From positions 1-15,666 of the forward strand of contig JAKAHN010000005.1 in NCBI GenBank assembly GCA_021814895.1: a stretch of DNA of 15,666 bases, written 5' to 3'. A program made the translations under genes and the position numbers. This stretch comes from a bacterium. GTDB lineage: Bacteria > Patescibacteriota > Minisyncoccia > Phycocordibacterales > 2-02-FULL-43-11. Shown here piece after piece: positions 5,748 through 13,008 of the stretch. Position 1 is the first letter of the stretch; the number at the start of each line of letters is the position of its first letter. Below the pieces are notes generated by a model. That model saw only the letters and a program-made list of their open reading frames with translations. It made no database searches and had not been told where the DNA came from.

Positions 5748-6986
5748 TTAATTATTAAAATATAATTTCTGGGAAAAGAAAGCTAGGGCTGAAAGAAAAA
5801 TATCATGGCGGTCACCTTGACGATTTTCCACAAATTTATCAAACAAAGACATACCGATCGCTTCCGCTGAGATTGTCGGCATAACCGAACCGTGGATTGC
5901 TAACTTTCTTTTTGAAATCAAATCGGCAAAAGTGGGCGCCATATCGTCACCTGCAATAATAAAGACCTTTACGGGTAAAAAAAAGTTTTTTGAGAAATCA
6001 TGGATGGAATCAACAAATAATTCTATCCAATCGGATTCGGCTTGAGACAAAATGCTTTCAAGTTTGGTAGAAAGTTTTGGCAATGTATCGCCTTCAGCAT
6101 TAGTCTTTATCATTGAAAGAGCCACTGTCGGAGTAATACCTCTTATTTCATTTACAAGTTTCCTTACAATAAAATTGCGCCCGAGCGGAAAAGAAACAGA
6201 TTCCGTAACAGCTTCATTTTTTACTATAGAAACATCTGTGGTCTCGCCACTAATATGGATAATCATAAAACTGCTTTCCTTTGGAAATAAACCTTTTAGT
6301 ACATCAAAATAAACCGCAACTGAAGAATGAAAATCTGGTTCTATGCCTGAAAAATATTTATCGGAAAGCTTTTGTACTCTTTTTATTATTCCGATTGGAA
6401 ATGCGCTCAAAAACAAAGACATTTCTAATTCTTTAGCTTGCCTACCAATTGGAAAATCAATCGGGTAACCATTTAATAAAATTGAAAATATTTCCTGTTC
6501 GGCAACCAAATATTTTTGTTGACTATCAAAAGAGTTTTCGATACCGTCCTTGTTTATTGAACTGACAAAACTCTTACTCTCATGCTGTAAAATATCTTTG
6601 ATAAAATTCGAAGTTATTACAAAAGGCTTTTCAAAATTGAAATTTAACGATTTTGTAGTAGAAATATGCCAAGGTGAAGAAAACTGAACGATTATTTTTT
6701 CAAACTTTACCCCTTTTTCTTTTTTTAAAAAAATTGGAATTCCTTGTTCGGCGACTATTTTTGTCACCTTATCAAAGGTCTCCAGCATTACCAAAAGAAG
6801 AGTATGGCGACTTAATTTCGATTGAATAGGAAATTGCTCTCTTACCTCAAAGACAATTCTAGGTATTTCTTGTTCTCTAAATACAACTAGCGCCGCCCCA
6901 AGACTTCCACTGGCAACATCTATAAGAATCGCCCCGAACGATTTTTTATCATTTTTAAAAAAGTCAAAAAAATGGGGCTTGCTCAT
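5748..6986 (-). CDS. Divergent actin-like (FtsA/PilM-type) ATPase-fold protein
   Basis: The 412 residues show a degenerate actin/Hsp70-fold nucleotide site: a phosphate-1-like strand-turn ILIDVASGSLGAALVVF (20-36), a phosphate-2-like MIIHISGETTDVSIV (241-255) and an adenosine-like VFIIAGDDMAP (341-351). The segment between about 90 and 200 could hold an inserted subdomain as in FtsA or PilM. Oddly, the usual acidic residue of phosphate-2 (DxGxGTTD) is H244 here, and the adenosine GGG is AGD, so ATP hydrolysis may be weak or lost. No membrane segment is present, so it is cytosolic or peripheral. The neighbour downstream is the bitopic baseplate-J-like protein. The start is set by an extended -10 box only 7 bases before the ATG. 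It could be a cytoskeletal or assembly factor; no closer family is recognised. Confidence 0.7.
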   Translation of the reverse strand: MSKPHFFDFFKNDKKSFGAILIDVASGSLGAALVVFREQEIPRIVFEVREQFPIQSKLSRHTLLLVMLETFDKVTKIVAEQGIPIFLKKEKGVKFEKIIVQFSSPWHISTTKSLNFNFEKPFVITSNFIKDILQHESKSFVSSINKDGIENSFDSQQKYLVAEQEIFSILLNGYPIDFPIGRQAKELEMSLFLSAFPIGIIKRVQKLSDKYFSGIEPDFHSSVAVYFDVLKGLFPKESSFMIIHISGETTDVSIVKNEAVTESVSFPLGRNFIVRKLVNEIRGITPTVALSMIKTNAEGDTLPKLSTKLESILSQAESDWIELFVDSIHDFSKNFFLPVKVFIIAGDDMAPTFADLISKRKLAIHGSVMPTISAEAIGMSLFDKFVENRQGDRHDIFLSALAFFSQKLYFNN

Positions 6987-6993
6987 AATAATA

Positions 6994-7002
6994 ATTATAA
7001 CA
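6994..7002 (-). promoter_or_regulatory. Extended -10 promoter of the actin-like gene, leaderless
   Basis: On the minus strand TG-T-TATAAT (7002-6994) ends 7 bases before the ATG at 6986, so the predicted start falls at 6987 or on the A of the ATG. There is no Shine-Dalgarno site. A weak TTGGAG lies 17 bases upstream inside the last alaS codons. Confidence 0.6.
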
Positions 7003-7013
7003 CAGTATAGAAT

Positions 7014-8810
7014 TCACTCCAAAACTGCCTTAATTCTACGAATTCCGGCCGCCACCGCTTCTTCCTTAATGATTTTGAATACACCCTGAAGCTCGCTGGT
7101 ATTTTTGACGTGAGGGCCACCACAGAATTCTTTTGAATAAGCTCCTTCCAACGAATCGCCTATATAATAGATAGACACTTGGTCGCCGTATTTTTCGCCA
7201 AAAAAATGACGGGCGCCGGTTTTTTCAGCATCTTCTCTGCTCATAATAATTTTATTGATCGACATCCCAGCTTTTATTTTTTCGTTGACAATTTCTTCTA
7301 CTTTTTTGATTTCTTCCGGCGTCATTTTTTGCGAATGAGTAAAATCAAATCTCAAACGCTCGGTCGTTATATTGCTCCCCTTCTGTCCGACATGTTCGCC
7401 CAATACATGGTGAAGCGCCTGATGAAGCAAGTGAGTAGCCGTGTGATACTGAACCACTTTTTCATTTGAAGCATCTGCCAAGCCACCCTTGAATTTTTGC
7501 TCCGCGCCAACACGGGAGAGAGCTTGGTGTTTTTTAAACTCTTCTTTAAAACCTTCATAATCAACTAAAATCCCCGTTTCTTTTGCAAGTTCCTTCGTCA
7601 TTTCAAAAGGGAAACCATACGTAGAAAATAATACAAAAGCTTCTTTCCCGGAAATACTTTCCCCGGACAACTTTTCAAATTCTCTCAAACCTTGGTGTAA
7701 AGTTTTTTCAAACTGTTCCGACTCTTTTAAAATAACTTCTATAATTTCCTCTTTTTGTTCTTCAATATTATTGTACACATCTTTGTAAATTTCCCCGACA
7801 ATTCCTACTAAAGCAGAAACCTCATTAGTATGTATATTTTTATCTCTTGTGGAAAAAATTGCCCGGCGTATAAGGCGACGAAGAATATAACCTCGATCTG
7901 TATTTGATGGTCTCACTCCATCAGCAATCATGAATATTGAAGAACGTATATGATCAGCGACGATCCTGCTGTTTCTATCAGAGCAAGTCATAGGAATAGT
8001 GACGCCCATTATCGGATTAAAAAGATCTGTGGCAAAAATACTACCAACTCCTTGCATTACCATCGCCAATCGCTCAAGCCCCGCTCCAGTATCGACAGAA
8101 GGCGCCGGCAGATTGCCGATGATCTTCCCATCTTTCTTTTCATACTGCATAAAAACATCGTTCCAAACTTCAACAATGTCTTTTTTTTCATCTGCTTCAA
8201 TAAATTGCTCTCTGGTTAATCCTTTCCCGCCGAACTTATTAAAAACATCGTAATACATCTCGCTGTCCGGACCGCACGGACCATTATCGCCGGCTTCCCA
8301 CCAATTTTTGTCCGCCGATAAATAAAAAATTCTTTCTCCTTCTATGCCGTTTTTCTTAAAAATTTCGCGCCAAATCTCCGCCGCTTCATCATCGCGAGGA
8401 GCGTTTTCATCGCCTTGAAAAACTGTCACGTAAAGTTGTTTTGGATTAAGCCCCAATCCCTCTTCTTTATCAGTTAAAAATTCGTAACTCCAATTTATCG
8501 CTTCTTTCTTGAAATAGTCCCCAAGCGACCAATTGCCAAGCATTTCAAAAAAAGTCGCGTGTGTCGGATCGCCAACATCATCGATATCCACCGTTCGCAA
8601 ACATTTTTGAACGTCAGCCAAACGCTTGCCTAAAGGGTGCGGTTTGCCGAGAAGATATGGAATGAGAGGTTGCATACCGGCTGTATTAAATAGAGTTGAA
8701 TTAGTCACCCCTTTTTCGTCGGAAGTCACCAAAGAAGCCGAGAGAATAATTTTATGTTCCCTTTTCTTAAAAAATTTTAAAAATCTTTGTCTGATTTCAG
8801 CTGACTCCAT
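7014..8810 (-). CDS. alaS: Alanyl-tRNA synthetase lacking the C-terminal C-Ala domain
   Basis: Charges tRNA-Ala and clears mischarged Ser/Gly-tRNA. The 598 residues contain the class II catalytic core (FFEMLGNWSLGDYFKKEAI at 87-105, WWEAGDNGPCGPDSEMYYDV at 170-189, motif 3-like GAGLERLAMV at 242-251), the tRNA-recognition helical region (RGYILRRLIRRAI, 306-318) and the editing domain with its zinc ligands H456 and H460 (HTATH) and C563 and H567 (CGGPH). The protein ends at RIKAVLE, right after the editing domain. E. coli AlaRS is about 876 residues, so the oligomerisation and C-Ala region is missing. The stop codon is clean with no remnant downstream, so this looks like a natural short form. 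An extended -10 box 6 bases before the ATG sets the start. Confidence 0.96.
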   Translation of the reverse strand: MESAEIRQRFLKFFKKREHKIILSASLVTSDEKGVTNSTLFNTAGMQPLIPYLLGKPHPLGKRLADVQKCLRTVDIDDVGDPTHATFFEMLGNWSLGDYFKKEAINWSYEFLTDKEEGLGLNPKQLYVTVFQGDENAPRDDEAAEIWREIFKKNGIEGERIFYLSADKNWWEAGDNGPCGPDSEMYYDVFNKFGGKGLTREQFIEADEKKDIVEVWNDVFMQYEKKDGKIIGNLPAPSVDTGAGLERLAMVMQGVGSIFATDLFNPIMGVTIPMTCSDRNSRIVADHIRSSIFMIADGVRPSNTDRGYILRRLIRRAIFSTRDKNIHTNEVSALVGIVGEIYKDVYNNIEEQKEEIIEVILKESEQFEKTLHQGLREFEKLSGESISGKEAFVLFSTYGFPFEMTKELAKETGILVDYEGFKEEFKKHQALSRVGAEQKFKGGLADASNEKVVQYHTATHLLHQALHHVLGEHVGQKGSNITTERLRFDFTHSQKMTPEEIKKVEEIVNEKIKAGMSINKIIMSREDAEKTGARHFFGEKYGDQVSIYYIGDSLEGAYSKEFCGGPHVKNTSELQGVFKIIKEEAVAAGIRRIKAVLE

Positions 8811-8816
8811 AACATC

Positions 8817-8825
8817 AATATATCA
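8817..8825 (-). promoter_or_regulatory. Extended -10 promoter of alaS, leaderless
   Basis: On the minus strand TG-A-TATATT (8825-8817, 5 of 6 to TATAAT) ends 6 bases before the alaS ATG at 8810, placing the predicted start on the A of the ATG. No Shine-Dalgarno site and no clear -35 are seen. Confidence 0.5.
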
Positions 8826-8853
8826 GAAATTAGCAAGATAAAAAAGGGAAAGA

Positions 8854-8887
8854 CAAAGCCGGCGTTTGTAATCAAACGCCGGCTTTG
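8854..8887 (-). terminator. Intrinsic terminator of typA
   Basis: A perfect 15-bp inverted repeat (8854-8868 with 8873-8887) around the loop TAAT, GC-rich in its core (GCCGGCG). On the minus strand the 3' arm runs into a T-rich stretch (TTTGTCTTTCCC then six T). It lies between typA's stop and the alaS promoter, so it separates the two transcription units. Confidence 0.85.
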
Positions 8888-8888
8888 C

Positions 8889-8916
8889 TTAATTCATAAT
8901 TCATAATTCATGATTC
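8889..8916. repeat. Tandem AATTCAT heptamers after typA
   Basis: Three exact AATTCAT units in a row (8891-8897, 8898-8904, 8905-8911) followed by a degenerate GATTC, squeezed between the typA stop codon (8918-8920) and its terminator. The reverse-complement core ATGAATTA recurs at 15628-15635, with GTGAATTA at 15606 and 15642. Confidence 0.75.
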
Positions 8917-8917
8917 C

Positions 8918-10729
8918 CTACTCTTTATTCTCCTTCCTCCCAGCTCTTGCCCTGTCAGTCTTGGAAAGATATTTTTTTCGTAGACGGACATTTTTCGGCG
9001 TAATTTCCAAATACTCGTCACTTTTCATAATTTCCAAACCGCGTTCAATGGAAAGAGGCCATGGCGCAGCAAGAATTATCGCCTCATCAGTGCTACTTGT
9101 TCTCATATTTGAAAGCTGTTTCGCTTTCATCGGGTTTACATCCAAATCTTCACCGCGAGTGACATTGCCGATAATCATTCCTTCATAAACTTCTTCACCC
9201 GGTTCAATATAACGCGTTCCTCGCTCTTCCAAATTCCACAGAGCAAACGCCACCGCCTTGCCACTCGTCATTGAAATCATTGAACCGAAATTGTGCCTGA
9301 CAATTTCTCCAACGTGCGGTCTGAAACCGACAAATCGCGAAGATAAAATTCCTTCGCCCTTCGTTACGACAGTAAATTCGTTTCTGTAACCCAAAAGTCC
9401 GCGGGTCGGAATTTCAAAAATCAGACGAGTCTGACCTTGATGTTCGTGCTGATTCATTAAAAGTCCGCGCCTTTCGGAAAGGGCGCTCACGACCGTCCCT
9501 ACATATTCATTATGGACATCGGCAATCACCTCTTCAAACGGTTCTAGTTTCTCTCCATTTTCTTCTTTGATAATAACTTGCGGTTCCGATACTTGAACTT
9601 CAAAACCTTCACGACGCATTTGTTCAAGCAAAACAGAAATATGAAGTTCACCTCGGCCGTAAACCGTATAATAAATCGCGCCATCAGTTACCTCACTTGG
9701 AGAAAAATTAACTTTTAGCCCGACATTTGTTTCTAACTCTCTTTCCAATCTTTCCTTAATCTGACGACTGGTGACAAATTTTCCATCGCGTCCGCCAAGC
9801 GGAGAATCATTGACCATAAAATTAAGCGAGATTGTCGGCTCGTCCACGGCAATAGCCGGAAGAGGTTCGGAGCTCTCATCGGAACAAATTGTTTCGCCGA
9901 TATAAATTGTCGGCAATCCGGCAATCATCACAATTTCGCCAGCTTCAGCTTTCTCCGACTCAATTCTTTTCATCCCTTCAAAAGTAAAAATTTTTGTTAT
10001 CTTCCCTTTAATGGTTTCTTCGCCTTTGGCTTTGATAAAAACTTGCGCTCCGTTTACTATCGTTCCTTCTTCAACTTTGCCAACAGCCAAACGTCCAAGA
10101 AAATTATCATAAGCCAAATTGAACGGTTGCATCCTTAGTGGCGCTGTCGGGTTTCCGCCTGAAGGAGGCACGTGCTCTAAAATCAAATCGAGCATCGGCG
10201 TCAAATCTTTTGACTCGTCAATCATTTTTCTTTTAGCAATACCTTGGCGAGATGAAGCGTAAATAACCGGAAAATCAATTTGCTCGTTGTTGGCGCCAAG
10301 TTCCAAAAAAAGCTCCAGCACTTCTTCGTGAGTACGATCCGGATCGGCAGCCGGTTTATCTATTTTATTTATGACCACAATCGGCTTCAAACCCAGCTCC
10401 AAAGATTTTTTCAAAACAAATCTAGTCTGAGGCATCGGGCCTTCCTGAGCGTCAACTAAAAGCAACACCGTATCAATCGCCCGAAGGACTCGCTCAACCT
10501 CACTCCCGAAATCAGCGTGGCCGGGAGTATCCACAATATTTATTTTTGTATTTTTATAAAAAAGCGAGCCATTCTTTGCATAAATTGTAATCCCCCGCTC
10601 TTGTTCCAAGGCGTTTGTGTCCATCGTAAAACCCTCTTCAACCATTCCGGTCTGACGCATCAAAGCATCGGTAAGAGTGGTCTTGCCGTGGTCAACGTGA
10701 GCGATTATAGCTATATTTCTAATCTCCAT
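8918..10729 (-). CDS. typA: Ribosome-associated translational GTPase TypA/BipA
   Basis: Elongation-factor-like GTPase that binds the 70S ribosome and helps 50S assembly and stress adaptation. The 603 residues are full length for the family. G motifs are present: P-loop AHVDHGKT (10-17), G2 RGITI, G3 DTPGH, G4 NKID and G5 SSRQG. After the G domain come domain II, the EF-G-like domains III and V (GRGELHISVLLEQMRREG, then TRGLLGYRNEF, TKGEGILSSRFVGFRP) and the TypA-specific C-terminal domain. The closing YLSKTDRARAGRKENKE is basic. It has its own promoter, a hairpin at the predicted mRNA 5' end and a strong terminator, so it is probably monocistronic. There is no Shine-Dalgarno site before the ATG. 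Confidence 0.97.
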   Translation of the reverse strand: MEIRNIAIIAHVDHGKTTLTDALMRQTGMVEEGFTMDTNALEQERGITIYAKNGSLFYKNTKINIVDTPGHADFGSEVERVLRAIDTVLLLVDAQEGPMPQTRFVLKKSLELGLKPIVVINKIDKPAADPDRTHEEVLELFLELGANNEQIDFPVIYASSRQGIAKRKMIDESKDLTPMLDLILEHVPPSGGNPTAPLRMQPFNLAYDNFLGRLAVGKVEEGTIVNGAQVFIKAKGEETIKGKITKIFTFEGMKRIESEKAEAGEIVMIAGLPTIYIGETICSDESSEPLPAIAVDEPTISLNFMVNDSPLGGRDGKFVTSRQIKERLERELETNVGLKVNFSPSEVTDGAIYYTVYGRGELHISVLLEQMRREGFEVQVSEPQVIIKEENGEKLEPFEEVIADVHNEYVGTVVSALSERRGLLMNQHEHQGQTRLIFEIPTRGLLGYRNEFTVVTKGEGILSSRFVGFRPHVGEIVRHNFGSMISMTSGKAVAFALWNLEERGTRYIEPGEEVYEGMIIGNVTRGEDLDVNPMKAKQLSNMRTSSTDEAIILAAPWPLSIERGLEIMKSDEYLEITPKNVRLRKKYLSKTDRARAGRKENKE

Positions 10730-10741
10730 TTTTTTAAAACA

Positions 10742-10759
10742 AATCCCCTTCTGGGGATT
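10742..10759 (-). promoter_or_regulatory. 5' leader hairpin of typA
   Basis: A perfect 7-bp stem (AATCCCC 10742-10748 with GGGGATT 10753-10759, 4-base loop) lies 12 bases before the typA ATG. On the minus strand it is followed by TGTTTT. With the predicted start near 10764 the RNA would begin about five bases before the stem. It could protect the 5' end, act as an attenuator or gate the start codon. Confidence 0.6.
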
Positions 10760-10770
10760 AGGTTGATTGT

Positions 10771-10799
10771 ATTAAAGCACAAAAAATAATTTTTTGCAA
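10771..10799 (-). promoter_or_regulatory. Promoter of typA (extended -10)
   Basis: On the minus strand TTGCAA (10799-10794, 4 of 6) is followed after 17 bases by TTTAAT (10776-10771, 5 of 6), with TGC directly before the -10. The predicted start is near 10764, giving about 35 bases of leader that include the hairpin at 10742-10759. Confidence 0.55.
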
Positions 10800-10830
10800 A
10801 AAGTATTTTTATCAATTTATATATAGCAAC

Positions 10831-10861
10831 AAGCCCCCGCGCTAAAAAGCGCTGGGGGTTT
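10831..10861 (-). terminator. GC-rich hairpin terminator after the EamA gene
   Basis: An inverted repeat pairs 10834-10838 (CCCCC) with 10854-10858 and 10839-10843 (GCGCT) with 10848-10852, with loop AAAA and one bulged base (10853); flanking A/T and G-T pairs extend it to 13 pairs. It lies 74 bases after the EamA stop. On the minus strand the trailing CTTGTTG is only moderately T-rich, so termination may be less tight than after typA. No plus-strand gene ends here. Confidence 0.65.
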
Positions 10862-10934
10862 GCTAAAAAATGAACAACTCCGATTATGGAACGTTGTTAT
10901 TTTTTTATGTTACATATTATTATCGTAAAAAAAA

Positions 10935-11357
10935 TTATTTAATCACAATCAAAATCGCGCCGAGCGCCATCAGGACAGCGCCGATGCCAACTTTCCAAGT
11001 GAGCGTTTCTCCAAGAAAAATCGCGGCTAATAAAATTACAAAAACTAAACTCATCCTGTCTATTGCTGAAACCGGTCCGGCCGCGCCGTTTTGCAAAGCG
11101 AAGAAATAAAACAACCAAGAAAGCGCTCCGGCAATTCCGCTTCCGACTATGAGCAACCATTGTTTGCCGGAAAACATTGATAAAGACAAACCTGACCATC
11201 TGCCGAGCAAGCCACTCGTAATAACCAAAAATGCGGCCATTATCATTGACCGGACCGTAGTCGCTAAAGTTGAGTCAATTCCAGAAAGTCCGAGCTTGGC
11301 TAAAATCGCCACAGCCGCCGCGAATATTGATGATAAAAATGCGTAAAAAATATACAT
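10935..11357 (-). CDS. Half-size EamA/DMT-family membrane transporter
   Basis: Predicted inner-membrane drug/metabolite transporter of the EamA family. The 140 residues contain about five hydrophobic segments (roughly 2-20, 33-50, 67-88, 94-116, 119-139) with the family motifs AILAKLGLSGIDSTLATTVR, GIAGALSWLFYFFALQNGA and SLVFVILLAAIFLGETLTW. Most DMT proteins have two EamA repeats and 10 helices (about 290-300 residues); this has one, matching a known class of 140-residue single-repeat proteins that must work as dimers. No partner copy is adjacent. The substrate cannot be told from sequence. It is followed by a GC-rich hairpin terminator. No clear promoter was found in the 58 bases upstream. 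Confidence 0.85.
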   Translation of the reverse strand: MYIFYAFLSSIFAAAVAILAKLGLSGIDSTLATTVRSMIMAAFLVITSGLLGRWSGLSLSMFSGKQWLLIVGSGIAGALSWLFYFFALQNGAAGPVSAIDRMSLVFVILLAAIFLGETLTWKVGIGAVLMALGAILIVIK

Positions 11358-11415
11358 AATTATTATTGTCTAGAATTAATGAATATAAATTATGAAAAAC
11401 TAAACTTTTATCCAA

Positions 11416-12966
11416 TTACTCTGTAGACTTAACAGACGGTACAGGCTTAGCCTTAGTGGGACTTAATAATTTCATTGCTTCCTCCCACGTCATCCAGACA
11501 TCAGGCACTTTTATATTTTGGGGAAGATTAATGTCCGACAACACGCTCGTTAAATTAAAATTTATCTGCTTCCCAGCGTATTGAGGGGTATCTTTTTCAT
11601 TTGGCACAAATCTAAAACTCAACTCCCAACCAACAGGCACTCCATTCTCATCGGCCGTAACAAAAATTTTGGAATTATTATTAAAATAATTAAAATTCTC
11701 TTGCATTTTTTGGTCTGTTAAAGAAGCAAGGGTTTTTGGGTCATCTTTTATAATCGCCTTATCCCCGTAAGTTTCAGCCAGGGTTTTTGATAATTCCTTA
11801 TAAACATTGGCTAACTTATCCCAATTTATCAAAATTTTGTATTTAAAAAGTTTTTGCCCATTGTCACCACTAATTTGTTGTGGTCTCCCGACAATAGAGA
11901 CAAGACCCTGTTCATCGATTATCTTAACTAAGATATCAAGTTGCTCAATAATAATTTTACTATCAGTGGAAGTGCCAATATTAATATCCGTAACATAAGG
12001 ACTGGCATAACCTGAATAAGCCTGTACCGTACTAGTAGAAACTTCCAGTCTAACCCATTTCCCCAAAATGGGAGTAGCGTCAAAAAACATCATAACTAAA
12101 CTCGGCAATTCCGATACCTTAAAAAAAGAACCTTCTTTTGTCTTCAAAAGACTCAAATTAATAGAAAGCGCCGGCGCTGTCGTTGAATTCATAACGTAAG
12201 TTCCTCCCAAATTTACTTCACTTTCAAATAATGAAGCGTCATTTGTTGTAGGCAATGTCGCCTTCCCGTTAACATCCAGATTTAAATTAAAATCAGTAGG
12301 TAATGGTGTTTTATAGGAAGTCGTGGTTGCTGAATTGGCACCAGATAATACTGATGAACTAATAGGTATTGCGTCTTTATCACGAGCTCCCACTGAAACA
12401 GAAATTTTAAAACCAAAACCATATGATTTTATCTGCTTCTGGCCATTAACAATATCTGACACTATAGTTTCAATTTTATAAGGACCGTCTGAAGCAAAAA
12501 ACCATAAATGATTCGTATAGGCGTAAACTAAAGATCCTGAAACACCTGTTATTAATAATATCGCAATTCCAATGCTAAAAAAATTTTTAAGCGATATTTT
12601 TCTAGAAACTTTGTTTTTTGCAGAAACTTCGGAAAGCGCAGATTCTGCTTGAGCGGGAACGAGCTTATCTCCAGAATCTTTTGAAATTAAATTGTTGGTA
12701 TTTGATTCCATGACAACACCGGCAATCTTAATAGGATTGTCTTCTTTTGCGCCAGCAATAATCGAGGCATTTTGAGCTTGTTTGCTAATATTTATATCGT
12801 TAGAAAGGGAAACTGCCGGCCTATTATTTCTCAAATATTCAATAGACTCTTCAATAGACATGGAATCCCACCCGACCCCGGCAAGCTGTTTGCGAATTGT
12901 GTTTTCGTCAAACTGACCCTCAAGTTCAATTTGATCCAGATACTTTTTCAATTCTTCGCTAATCAT
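11416..12966 (-). CDS. Single-pass membrane protein with N-terminal helical (UBA-like) domain, unknown function
   Basis: This 516-residue product was not assigned to a known family. Residues 1-47 form a compact helical stretch (ISEELKKYLDQIELEGQFDE, then KQLAGVGWDSMSIEESIEYL) like the small UBA-like domain that often opens CPR membrane proteins (EELxxYIxxQ...GW...I...). A low-complexity cytoplasmic linker follows (48-125), then one membrane helix (about 129-150) and a 365-residue outside region rich in beta strands, Ser/Thr and Asn. The outside part has alternating amphipathic strands and a FKVSELPSLVMMFF segment, which loosely recalls LolA/LppX-like curved beta-sheet lipoproteins; this is a weak impression. 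No catalytic motif or signal-peptidase site is evident. It lies between mscS and the EamA gene and has its own near-leaderless promoter. Confidence 0.75.
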   Translation of the reverse strand: MISEELKKYLDQIELEGQFDENTIRKQLAGVGWDSMSIEESIEYLRNNRPAVSLSNDINISKQAQNASIIAGAKEDNPIKIAGVVMESNTNNLISKDSGDKLVPAQAESALSEVSAKNKVSRKISLKNFFSIGIAILLITGVSGSLVYAYTNHLWFFASDGPYKIETIVSDIVNGQKQIKSYGFGFKISVSVGARDKDAIPISSSVLSGANSATTTSYKTPLPTDFNLNLDVNGKATLPTTNDASLFESEVNLGGTYVMNSTTAPALSINLSLLKTKEGSFFKVSELPSLVMMFFDATPILGKWVRLEVSTSTVQAYSGYASPYVTDINIGTSTDSKIIIEQLDILVKIIDEQGLVSIVGRPQQISGDNGQKLFKYKILINWDKLANVYKELSKTLAETYGDKAIIKDDPKTLASLTDQKMQENFNYFNNNSKIFVTADENGVPVGWELSFRFVPNEKDTPQYAGKQINFNLTSVLSDINLPQNIKVPDVWMTWEEAMKLLSPTKAKPVPSVKSTE

Positions 12967-12976
12967 TGTTTATAAA

Positions 12977-12985
12977 GTTATATCA
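12977..12985 (-). promoter_or_regulatory. Extended -10 promoter of the 516-residue membrane protein gene
   Basis: On the minus strand TG-A-TATAAC (12985-12977, 5 of 6) ends 10 bases before the ATG at 12966, predicting a leader of about 3-4 bases. There is no clear -35 and no Shine-Dalgarno site. Confidence 0.45.
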
Positions 12986-12989
12986 TAAC

Positions 12990-13008
12990 AAAAAAACTTG
13001 TTTTAAGT
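12990..13008 (-). terminator. Weak terminator-like hairpin at the end of the MscS gene
   Basis: On the minus strand ACTT (13008-13005) pairs with AAGT (12999-12996) around a 5-base loop and runs into seven T residues (12996-12990). The stem overlaps the MscS stop codon. Only four pairs, so it is weak despite the good U-run. Confidence 0.3.

Noticed and set aside
4393..6986. Type IV pilus PilM-PilN operon
   Set aside because: No PilO, PilC, PilB or prepilin gene is adjacent and the outside domain is far larger than in PilN.
7179..7469. Open frame of 96 codons on the plus strand within alaS
   Set aside because: It is antisense to the editing domain of alaS; the product is F-rich, a typical reverse shadow of an AT-rich gene.
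10831..10861. Terminator for a plus-strand gene
   Set aside because: No credible plus-strand gene ends upstream; the hairpin is best read as ending the minus-strand EamA transcript.
10870..11109. Open frame of 79 codons on the plus strand opposite the EamA gene
   Set aside because: The minus-strand frame has clear EamA motifs and the plus-strand product has none.
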